In this document: in pieces, positions 56,695 through 64,000 of the stretch
Position numbering within the stretch: the first letter of the stretch is position 1
How the letters are laid out: each line of letters opens with the position of its first letter
From: Xenorhabdus griffiniae
GTDB taxonomy: Bacteria; Pseudomonadota; Gammaproteobacteria; Enterobacterales; Enterobacteriaceae
Direction of reading: 5' to 3'
Length of the DNA: 64,000 nucleotides
Assembly: GCF_001028135.1 (NCBI RefSeq)
Contig: NZ_LDNM01000038.1
Location: forward strand, 1 to 64,000
The notes under the pieces: model-generated
What the model saw: the letters and a program-made list of their open reading frames with translations, nothing else
Told to the model about the DNA's origin: nothing
The model's database searches: none
Position numbers and translations under genes: made by a program

Positions 56695-58116
56695 CTATTC
56701 ATTATACTTACTATTTATCTCTGTTGCCCACTGCTTCACGTGTTGGCGCGAAACCTTTATTCCTCCGTTTTTCAGTTGTGCAGGTAACACATAGCAGGCA
56801 ACAGGCCGCTGAAAAGCCGCAGTTTTATCCGCAAGCCAATCAATAATTGTCTCTGTTAGCACAGGATATTGAGTTTCAATGACCGCGACTGGCCGATGAC
56901 CGAATTCAATATCAGGAATGGGAATAACAAAGCTCTGTTCAATTTGAGGATGTTGATTAATGATCCGCTCAATATCTTCTGGCTGGATACCCTCTCCTCC
57001 ACTGAAAAACTGGTTGTCGAGACGCCCTAAGATCCGTAATTCCCCCTGTTCAAATACGCCTCGGTCCCGTGTCGAAAACCATCCTTCATTATCTGTCAAT
57101 GGCTGTAATTCCCCGTTAAACCAATAGCCATTCGCAATACTATCAGCGCGGATCTGAATTTCTTCATCGACTAAGCGAATGGATTTTCCCGGAAGTGGAT
57201 TGCCTACCCCAGGCAACCCATCGGCGCGTTTTGCACAAACAGTTGATGCCATTTCTGTCAGCCCATAGCCACACCAACAACGAATACCCAGTTCTTCAGC
57301 TCGTTGAGTCAGCGACGTTGGTATCATAGCGCCTCCCAATAACACGTCTTTTAATGTCAATGGATAGTTATGGGGTTGTTCCAGCAAACGCCACAGTTGA
57401 GTAGGCACAAGTGATGCATGGGTACAACCAGACAGCGCACGATCCAGCGGATGTAAATCCCGCAGCACTAATGTTGCGCCTGTTTGTAACCAACGCCAAA
57501 GGATCCCCTGACCTGAAACATGAAACAGGGGCAATGACAGTAACCAACTATCATCTGGCTGAAAATCCATGCAGGAAAGAATACCTTGTGCGCTGGCAAG
57601 ATGAGCACCAATGGAGTGTACCGCAGCCTTGGGTAACCCAGAAGAGCCAGAAGTCAGGATCATGCTGGCAGGACGTTGACTTTCCCACACCACCAATAGG
57701 TTGTTTTTTGCCCGCCGATCATGTTTCGCCGGAAACTTTTGTTGCCAGTCAAGTAGCTTAACGGGCATAACAGGCGAAGGTGAGTCCGTGAAATCCACCC
57801 CATAATCCATATTGAGATGAGCCAATAACTCCGCCAGCAACCGATCAGGTAATTGAGGATTAAGAAGTAACGCTCTGGCACCACATCGCAGGACAGCCAG
57901 GTAACACAACAGAAGTTCCGCACTGTTCTTGCCTCTCAAGATCACGCTACTACCTTCCACAACGCCCTGTTGGTGGAAATGGACAGCAATAGCATTGATG
58001 CTTTGCGTTAATTGATGCCAGGTTAATTGCTCATCATCTAACTGGATGGCCTGTTTTTCAGGTAAGGCCGCAGCCCAATGCTGCCACGGCCATTGAGTCC
58101 ACTCTGTTACTGACAT
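56695..58116 (-). CDS. menE: o-Succinylbenzoate-CoA ligase
   Basis: A 473-aa acyl-AMP-forming ligase that activates o-succinylbenzoate with CoA and ATP. It has the ANL signature [39 protein letters not shown], and the hinge [37 protein letters not shown]. It overlaps the menC stop by 10 bases and is last in menDHBCE. Confidence 0.94.
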   Translation of the reverse strand: MSVTEWTQWPWQHWAAALPEKQAIQLDDEQLTWHQLTQSINAIAVHFHQQGVVEGSSVILRGKNSAELLLCYLAVLRCGARALLLNPQLPDRLLAELLAHLNMDYGVDFTDSPSPVMPVKLLDWQQKFPAKHDRRAKNNLLVVWESQRPASMILTSGSSGLPKAAVHSIGAHLASAQGILSCMDFQPDDSWLLSLPLFHVSGQGILWRWLQTGATLVLRDLHPLDRALSGCTHASLVPTQLWRLLEQPHNYPLTLKDVLLGGAMIPTSLTQRAEELGIRCWCGYGLTEMASTVCAKRADGLPGVGNPLPGKSIRLVDEEIQIRADSIANGYWFNGELQPLTDNEGWFSTRDRGVFEQGELRILGRLDNQFFSGGEGIQPEDIERIINQHPQIEQSFVIPIPDIEFGHRPVAVIETQYPVLTETIIDWLADKTAAFQRPVACYVLPAQLKNGGIKVSRQHVKQWATEINSKYNE

Positions 58117-59087
58117 TCATAACTCCACACCATAGCCAGCTTATCCAGCATGACACATGGCATATGACTATCAGGCCAACAACGGATAAGTTGTGACTGG
58201 ATAAGATCCAAAGTATCCAGACCTGGCAGTGAATCAGGCGTAAGCCATTGAGCAAGACGAGCCAATTGTGTCAAACCAAAGCTACTTTCAATGCTGGAGC
58301 TAATCACTGCTTCTAACCCTAACTGATGAGCTTCGGTAATTAATTGACGACAACGGTCAATGCTGCCTGTCAATGTTGGTTTGATGATAATGGCAGAGAC
58401 ACCCTCTTGGGCTTCTACGATAAAACCGGCTTCACGGACACTTTCATCCCATGCAATGGCGATACCCGTTTCACGAGCAAACGCCAGAGATTCATCCCGG
58501 GTTTTGCAGGGTTCTTCGATAAAAGCAATTCGGTGCCGATAATCTGGATTGACATATTTAGCAAATCCCTCTGCTTTTGTACGTGTCCAACTGCGGTTAG
58601 CATCTAATCGCAATCGGAGATCAGGCACCGCTTCAAGCATCACATTGACGACCATGCCATCCCGTACGGCTTCATATAGCCCAACTTTCACTTTGGCAAT
58701 TTTCTGCCCTGCCATACTTCCCAAACGCAGGATCACCGCATCGGGATCGCCCGTACATAACACTGCCTTGCAATAATCGGCGGTTTCAGGCAACGTCCCC
58801 TGTAATTCAGCCAGTGCACAGCTTATGCCAAACGCAACGGAAGGCAGATCGCTCTCTTCTGGCTGTGTGCCCAGGCACCATTGTTGCAGCCATTCCACCG
58901 CCGATATTTCAGCTTGCTCAGGCGTTTCATGGCTGAATTCAGGCAATGGGGAAATTTCTCCCCAACCATCTCGTCCATTTTCCTGTAAGTGCACCAGAAA
59001 ACCGTCACGGGTTTTCAGGCGCTGATAACGCAGAATAATACCTGCCTCCATGGGCAGGCTGAATAGGTATAAAGTGGCTTTACGCAT
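58107..59087 (-). CDS. menC: o-Succinylbenzoate synthase
   Basis: A 326-aa enolase-superfamily enzyme that dehydrates SHCHC to o-succinylbenzoate. Catalytic Lys is in [10 protein letters not shown], metal ligands in [20 protein letters not shown] and AWDESV, and the second Lys in IIKPTLTGS. The start at 59087 is the family one ([16 protein letters not shown]); the open frame extends 23 codons upstream. Confidence 0.94.
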   Translation of the reverse strand: MRKATLYLFSLPMEAGIILRYQRLKTRDGFLVHLQENGRDGWGEISPLPEFSHETPEQAEISAVEWLQQWCLGTQPEESDLPSVAFGISCALAELQGTLPETADYCKAVLCTGDPDAVILRLGSMAGQKIAKVKVGLYEAVRDGMVVNVMLEAVPDLRLRLDANRSWTRTKAEGFAKYVNPDYRHRIAFIEEPCKTRDESLAFARETGIAIAWDESVREAGFIVEAQEGVSAIIIKPTLTGSIDRCRQLITEAHQLGLEAVISSSIESSFGLTQLARLAQWLTPDSLPGLDTLDLIQSQLIRCWPDSHMPCVMLDKLAMVWSYECQ

Positions 59088-59100
59088 GATGGATGACAAC

Positions 59101-59958
59101 TTACGGATTACGCGTGAATTTACGGAAATCAGGATGGCGTTTTTCGTTGAACGCATTGCGCCCTTCCTGCCCTTCTTCGGTCATGTAGAACAGCATGGTG
59201 GCATTGCCCGCCAACTCCTGTAAACCAGCCTGACCATCACAATCTGCGTTCAATGCCGCTTTCAGGCAACGCAACGCCATTGGGCTGTTTTCCAGCATCT
59301 CACGACACCAGCGCACAGTTTCTTTTTCCAATTCGGCATAAGGCACAACGGTGTTCACCAGTCCCATATCCAGGGCTTCTTTAGCATGGTATTGGCGACA
59401 CAGGAACCAGATCTCACGTGCCTTTTTCTGTCCTACGATCCGGGCCATATACGATGCCCCCCAGCCGCCATCAAAGGAACCGACTTTAGGGCCTGTTTGA
59501 CCAAAAATGGCATTATCTGCCGCAATGGTCAAATCACACATCAAATGCAGGACGTGGCCACCACCAATGGCATACCCCGCAACCATAGCAACGACCGGTT
59601 TTGGACAGGTACGGATCTGACGCTGAAAATCCAATACATTCAGATGGTGTACTCCGCCATCATCTTTATAGCCGCCATAATCGCCACGGATCTTTTGGTC
59701 GCCTCCAGCACAAAACGCGTTTTCTCCCATTCCTGTCAGAATAATCGTGCCAATGGCTTCGTCATAACGGGCATCTGCCAACGCCTGAATCATCTCTTTG
59801 ACTGTCAAAGGACGGAACGCATTACGTACCTGTGGGCGATTAATCGTAATCCTGGCAATGCCATCTGCGGATTTATGGTAGAGAATATCTTCAAACCCCT
59901 GGGAACAATCTTGCCACTCAATAGGGGCATACAATTTTTCTTCGCTTGGGTAACGCAT
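59101..59958 (-). CDS. menB: 1,4-Dihydroxy-2-naphthoyl-CoA synthase
   Basis: A 285-aa crotonase-fold enzyme that closes the naphthoate ring, the same length as E. coli MenB. It is highly conserved: [89 protein letters not shown] and the C-terminal [16 protein letters not shown]. It lies 13 bases from both menH and menC. Confidence 0.97.
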   Translation of the reverse strand: MRYPSEEKLYAPIEWQDCSQGFEDILYHKSADGIARITINRPQVRNAFRPLTVKEMIQALADARYDEAIGTIILTGMGENAFCAGGDQKIRGDYGGYKDDGGVHHLNVLDFQRQIRTCPKPVVAMVAGYAIGGGHVLHLMCDLTIAADNAIFGQTGPKVGSFDGGWGASYMARIVGQKKAREIWFLCRQYHAKEALDMGLVNTVVPYAELEKETVRWCREMLENSPMALRCLKAALNADCDGQAGLQELAGNATMLFYMTEEGQEGRNAFNEKRHPDFRKFTRNP

Positions 59959-59971
59959 TATTGAGTTTCCT

Positions 59972-60742
59972 TTAACCAAAAAGTGATAAAAAATAGCTCA
60001 CTGCGCTGGCAAAAGCCGCAGGATTGCCATAATGAGCATTATGTCCAGCTTGAGGAATGGTTGTTAATGGCAACGTATATTGCTGCGCTATATTCCGGAA
60101 TTTACGATCATTTTCCCCACATAAGTAAGAGAAAGGAATAGATATGTGCTGTAAAGCAGAAACCAGCCAGGGTTGGCGGCCTAAAGAAGTATTTTCCAGC
60201 ATATCCGCGATACGCTCTCCCCTGTTTTGACTGCGCAGATGAATAAGTTGCTCACGTTGAGCCGTCGTTAAATCAGCAAATATCGGTTGTTGATACCAAT
60301 CAGGTAAGACTGACACCATTGGCTCCTGACGAAAACGCTGTGCCCAATGCTGATCATTGCGTAATCGCATATCACGCTCCTGCTGGGAAAACAGCCCCGG
60401 ATTTCCTCCTTCCACCAGCAATCCGCGCAAGCCATTTTGTTTACCATAGAGCGCATGGTGCATGGCAATTCGTCCTCCCAGTGAATAGCCAATCAAGCAG
60501 TACTCATTGATTGGATACTCCGCTAAGGCTGCTCCCAGCAATTCACTCATCTCAGCAAAACCGCCTGTTAAGGCTATATCGGCGGAATTACCGTGCCCGG
60601 GTAAATCAACAACCAATGAAGGATATCGATTGCACGCCTCCACGACAGGAGACCAGTCGTCGCCGGTTCCCAATAATCCATGCAACCAAACTAACCATGT
60701 CCCTTGATTATGTGTATGAAATGCCCGGAAATTTAGTTTCAC
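59972..60742 (-). CDS. menH: SHCHC synthase (MenH)
   Basis: A 256-aa alpha/beta hydrolase that eliminates pyruvate to give SHCHC. The nucleophile Ser is in [16 protein letters not shown], the acid region is LCGENDRKF and the His is in [12 protein letters not shown]. It starts with GTG at 60742, which overlaps the menD stop as GTGA, so the two are coupled. Confidence 0.93.
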   Translation of the reverse strand: MKLNFRAFHTHNQGTWLVWLHGLLGTGDDWSPVVEACNRYPSLVVDLPGHGNSADIALTGGFAEMSELLGAALAEYPINEYCLIGYSLGGRIAMHHALYGKQNGLRGLLVEGGNPGLFSQQERDMRLRNDQHWAQRFRQEPMVSVLPDWYQQPIFADLTTAQREQLIHLRSQNRGERIADMLENTSLGRQPWLVSALQHISIPFSYLCGENDRKFRNIAQQYTLPLTTIPQAGHNAHYGNPAAFASAVSYFLSLFG

Positions 60743-62412
60743 AAAGACGCCACCTGTTTGAGCAGCTCCTGCAGGCAGACCACTCCGGCATTGCTTGGCA
60801 CTTTTAGCTCAACCAATGTCGTCTCCTTACGATCCCATACTTGTTGGGCACAGCGTTTTAATTCCGGCCAATTTTGTGGTGCCGCATAGTTTAGGCCGAA
60901 CATGGCAGCAACATGATTAAAATTGACATCTTGCGGCATACAGTAAAAACGCTGGCGTTCTTCCTGCGGTGTCGGTAACAGAGAAAAAATCTGCCCACCA
61001 TTATTATTCACTATGATCAATAACATCGGTTCAGAAAGGTGGCGTAATAAAGCCAGGCTATTGAGATCATAGAGGGCAGAGATATCACCTATCACCGTGA
61101 GTGTCGGTTTATTTGTCGCCCGCTGTACGCCTGCTGCGGTCGCAATCAAGCCATCTATACCACTGGCACCTCGGTTACTGTAAACCGGATAACCCACGGG
61201 AAGCTGCCCCAAAGCATCAACCAAACGTACAATCAAGCTATTGCCAACAAACAATTGCCCCTGTTCTGGCAACAATTGATGCAGCTGATGCGCAACCGCG
61301 GCCTCACTGAATTCTCCCGTCAACTTTGTTTCAACACACTTAAACGCGCTTTTTGACCATGAATTCAATTCCTCTGCCCAGGGTACTCGTGAATATGCGG
61401 GATGTTCCCGTAACCAATCAGTCACACTGCAAGTGAATTTGCGCCCTCTATGGTTTTCAGGATCAAGCCTGCCGGCAATGGGATCGACAATCCAATACTG
61501 CTCAGGCTGGCATTTAGCCTGCCATTGCAGCAGTCGCTTACCTGTCAGGCTGGCACCAAATTGGATCACTAATTGCCCTTGTGCCAAGATTTCCTGAGTG
61601 CGGGAGTGAGTCAGCCATAAATCTGCACATGGCAAAGGCTGCCCCGTTTGGGACAACACATCACCAATAAGTGGCCATCCCATCTCTTTTGCCCATTGAG
61701 CAACATAGTTGCCCTCTTCTGCGCTCATTCTCCCTGCCAGTACAATTCCCTGTTTTTTCTGCCAGATATCCCAATCAACTGCCTTGAGGGTGGTATACAT
61801 TTCTGGCTGGATCAACCACGGTTCATTCCCTTGCCACCAATCCCCCAATGTTTGCAACCAATCTTGATGCGCTGTCACCTCATCACCATACAAAGGCTCC
61901 GCAAACGGGCAATTAATATGCAGAGCACCTTGTTTCAGGTTTGACATTGCATTATCGATAGACGAAACCAACCAACTGGCAGGGATCTCTGTGGTTGGTC
62001 GTGGCAGTGCTAAAGTTTGCGCGGGATGAGAAGCAAACATGCCTACCTGACGAATAGCCTGATTAGCACCACAATCGATTAATTCAGACGGCCTGTCTGC
62101 GGTGAGAAATACCAATCGCTCTCCCGTCAATCCTGCTTCAATTAAAGAAGGATACAAATTGGCAACTGCCGTTCCAGACGTCACAATAACCGCAATCGGC
62201 TCTTTGCCCGCTTTTGCCAGTCCTAAAGCCAAATAGCCCAACCCGCGCTCATCAAAATGAGTATGGCAGTTCAACTTATGGTTTTTTGCGGCAGCCAATG
62301 TCAATGATGTTGAACGAGAGCCGGGAGCAATGCAGACATGACGCAATCCGTGGCGGGTTAATGCTTCCAATAAAAGTTCCGCCCAGCGGCGGTTGAGTGC
62401 GCTGTTTGACAT
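60739..62412 (-). CDS. menD: SEPHCHC synthase (MenD)
   Basis: A 557-aa thiamine-diphosphate enzyme that joins isochorismate and 2-oxoglutarate. It has [34 protein letters not shown] (the TPP Glu in DERG), [17 protein letters not shown] and the TPP-metal motif [18 protein letters not shown]. The start at 62412 matches E. coli. It is the first gene of the operon here; menF, which normally precedes it, is absent. Confidence 0.96.
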   Translation of the reverse strand: MSNSALNRRWAELLLEALTRHGLRHVCIAPGSRSTSLTLAAAKNHKLNCHTHFDERGLGYLALGLAKAGKEPIAVIVTSGTAVANLYPSLIEAGLTGERLVFLTADRPSELIDCGANQAIRQVGMFASHPAQTLALPRPTTEIPASWLVSSIDNAMSNLKQGALHINCPFAEPLYGDEVTAHQDWLQTLGDWWQGNEPWLIQPEMYTTLKAVDWDIWQKKQGIVLAGRMSAEEGNYVAQWAKEMGWPLIGDVLSQTGQPLPCADLWLTHSRTQEILAQGQLVIQFGASLTGKRLLQWQAKCQPEQYWIVDPIAGRLDPENHRGRKFTCSVTDWLREHPAYSRVPWAEELNSWSKSAFKCVETKLTGEFSEAAVAHQLHQLLPEQGQLFVGNSLIVRLVDALGQLPVGYPVYSNRGASGIDGLIATAAGVQRATNKPTLTVIGDISALYDLNSLALLRHLSEPMLLIIVNNNGGQIFSLLPTPQEERQRFYCMPQDVNFNHVAAMFGLNYAAPQNWPELKRCAQQVWDRKETTLVELKVPSNAGVVCLQELLKQVASL

Positions 62413-63252
62413 AGAATGCCCAAAAAGTTCTTTCAAAAATGAGGCCAAAAAATAAGAGATAATTATATAAGATGTTCTTGATCTTAACGCGGATAAAAAC
62501 GATTTCCTTATCTTAGTTCAAGGAATTGTCATTTAATTGGCGATATTTCAGCTATATACTCGATAAACTTCACGTTGCAACCCGCAAGACGACGCGAGGC
62601 CTTATATTTTCCTCTGACGTTATCTGCAAGTGATAACAATATCCATATAATTACTAATGCAAATCACTCATACAATATCGTTTGAAATTCACACACAAAA
62701 GAGAATACCCGAATATCAATTTCGCTAACATTTTCGGCATGGTGATTAAAAATAGTATTTAATTTTGAAATATAGTCATATTACGATTAACAAACCCCAC
62801 TTTTATACTGAAAAATAAATTAACCTCACTTTAACGCATTTATTTAAAATAAAAGCCCCAACAACCAATAATATTCATCCTTCGGTAATAAAAAATATTT
62901 ACACTCAGTCTCAGTTTTTTTCATTGAAATCAATTTTAATATTCCTATTTATTTTTTAAAATATTTTCACGACAGAGGGATCAAAATACAACTAATTGAT
63001 ATAAAACAAATAAAATAATTTCAAAACATAAATATCATACTTATGCATTATTTTATATAGAGATAGTGTCAATGCAAAACCAAATGCGCTTAATTATTTC
63101 ATGAAATTTTCTCATTGATATAAATTCACGCAATACGTATTATTCTGCCTCTTCAAAAATGAAGAATGTAAAAAATCATCTTAATCTAAATTAAATTAAA
63201 TTCCGTCTGGTCCTGCTATTTGTAAAACCAACAAGCAGTATAAAAAGGGGAT
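62413..63252. other. AT-rich region between menD and pgaA
   Basis: About 840 bases with no gene and no trace of menF. It contains a half copy of the interspersed repeat (62555-62616). The sequence TTTTAATATTCCTA at 62934-62947 matches 11 of 14 positions of the RcsAB box, but only one half is good. The menD and pgaA promoters should lie here. Confidence 0.5.
62555..62616. repeat. Half copy of the interspersed repeat, copy 4
   Basis: In inverted orientation it reads TATACTCGATAAACTTCACG, then GTTGCAACCCGCAAGACGAC, matching the right half of copies 1-3 and stopping before the central hairpin. Confidence 0.8.
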
Positions 63253-64000
63253 GGCGTGTCATATCTTTATTTCCGTCCGATGGGCTTTTATAGATATCGG
63301 TATAGGCTGTTATCGTTATTTATTTCATTAAGTTGTTTAATCACAACGGAATCCGCTCAGGCAGATTACGATGCATTAATTCAACAAGCCAGAAATGGCA
63401 ATACCAATCCCATGCTCGAATATATTCGTCAGGAAGAGAAACGACATCGTCTTTCTTCCTCGCAAATTGCTGATTGGTTGCAAATTGCAAGCTGGGCTGG
63501 ACATGATGATGAAGTCATTTCGCTCTGGCAACGTTATCGCTCAATGGCTATACCTGCCAGAGGGATCGCGGCGGTTGCCCGGGCCTATCGCAACCAACGT
63601 CAATGGTCACAGGCAATACAGCTATGGCGCACAGCCCTGACCCTGGACAAGCAGAACAGAGACATCAAAGCGGGCTTTATCATGACACTCGCCGATGCCA
63701 GACAAGACACGGAAGCCCGTCGTTTGGCAAACGATTTATTGGCTCGTCAACCCGACGCCGCTAATTACCGTTTGCTGGCCTACGTTGACCAGGCTGCCGG
63801 CCGGATATGGCATGCCCTGCAAGTGCTTTCTATCGCGCATAAACGGTTTCCCGACAATAAGGAAGTCACCCAAGACTATCTGTTCAGCCTCAAAAACAAT
63901 CGCGTCAGTGCTCCTGCATGGCACCTGGGGCAACAGCACGCTACACAATTAACCACGGCGCAACTGCGCAATCTGGAAGCCGGTGCCGCAGCAGAATTGG
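63253..64000 (+). CDS. pgaA: Poly-N-acetylglucosamine outer-membrane exporter PgaA/HmsH (partial)
   Basis: The first ~248 residues of PgaA (E. coli PgaA is about 800 aa); it runs off the window. A signal sequence (YRLLSLFISLSCLITTESAQA) is followed by a TPR-like region: DYDALIQQARNGNTNPMLEY, SSSQIADWLQIASWAGHDDEVISLWQRY, PARGIAAVARAYRNQRQWSQAIQLWRTALTLDKQNRD. The barrel lies outside. PgaA exports poly-beta-1,6-GlcNAc for biofilm (Hms in Yersinia); pgaBCD or hmsFRS is expected next. The start is uncertain: ATG at 63253, or a GTG near 63258 with AAGGGG at better spacing. Confidence 0.88.

Overview
The window reads as chromosome of a gammaproteobacterium. Nearly every housekeeping gene is recognisably close to Escherichia coli (sbcB, dld, plaP, lysP, nfo, radD, rplY, nrdAB, gyrA, rcsCBD, menDHBCE) and runs in E. 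coli-like gene blocks. Base composition is moderately AT-rich and intergenic DNA is very AT-rich. The gene mix (PgaA/HmsH locus, CBP21-like lytic polysaccharide monooxygenase, a ~105-bp palindromic interspersed repeat) points to Morganellaceae, most likely Xenorhabdus or Photorhabdus; the genus is inference.

Layout. 1-4.4 kb is the right end of a prophage: zinc-finger proteins, a C5-cytosine and an N6-adenine methyltransferase, small ORFs, an AlpA-type regulator and a convergent tyrosine integrase beside sbcB. 4.5-9.7 kb holds sbcB, dld and plaP, with a 70-codon leader ORF overlapping the plaP start. 10-15.4 kb is an iron-siderophore-type uptake locus (binding protein, permease, ATPase, CirA-like TonB-dependent receptor) lying where E. 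coli has cirA, next to lysP. 15.5-26.4 kb has lysP, yeiE, an internally deleted yeiH, nfo, an orphan fruK, mtr, yeiP, two small paralogous pilin-like secreted proteins, lpxT, mepS and yejG. 27-34.9 kb is the conserved bcr-rsuA-radD-rplY-yejK-yejL-yejM-tRNA-Pro block.

Downstream of tRNA-Pro (35-39.6 kb) is a variable island: a decayed aminoglycoside acetyltransferase gene with three visible lesions, a chitin-type LPMO, a VOC-family protein, a GH24 lysozyme, a peptidoglycan amidase, a remnant membrane protein and a previously unlisted 24-codon ORF with its own promoter. 39.8-54 kb returns to core: yfaE-nrdB-nrdA, ubiG, gyrA, rcsC, rcsB-rcsD. 54.2-62.4 kb carries tRNA-Ser, tRNA-Thr, TyrR-controlled tyrP, yfaZ and the menaquinone operon menDHBCE, which lacks an adjacent menF. 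The window ends inside pgaA (hmsH), the outer-membrane exporter of poly-N-acetylglucosamine.

Functional connections: nrdA/nrdB/yfaE form one iron-dependent ribonucleotide-reductase operon with NrdR and DnaA boxes upstream. The three Rcs phosphorelay proteins are all present with their phosphorylation sites intact. The uptake operon has a Fur-like box over its -35 region. Three full copies and one half copy of the palindromic repeat sit at gene ends throughout.
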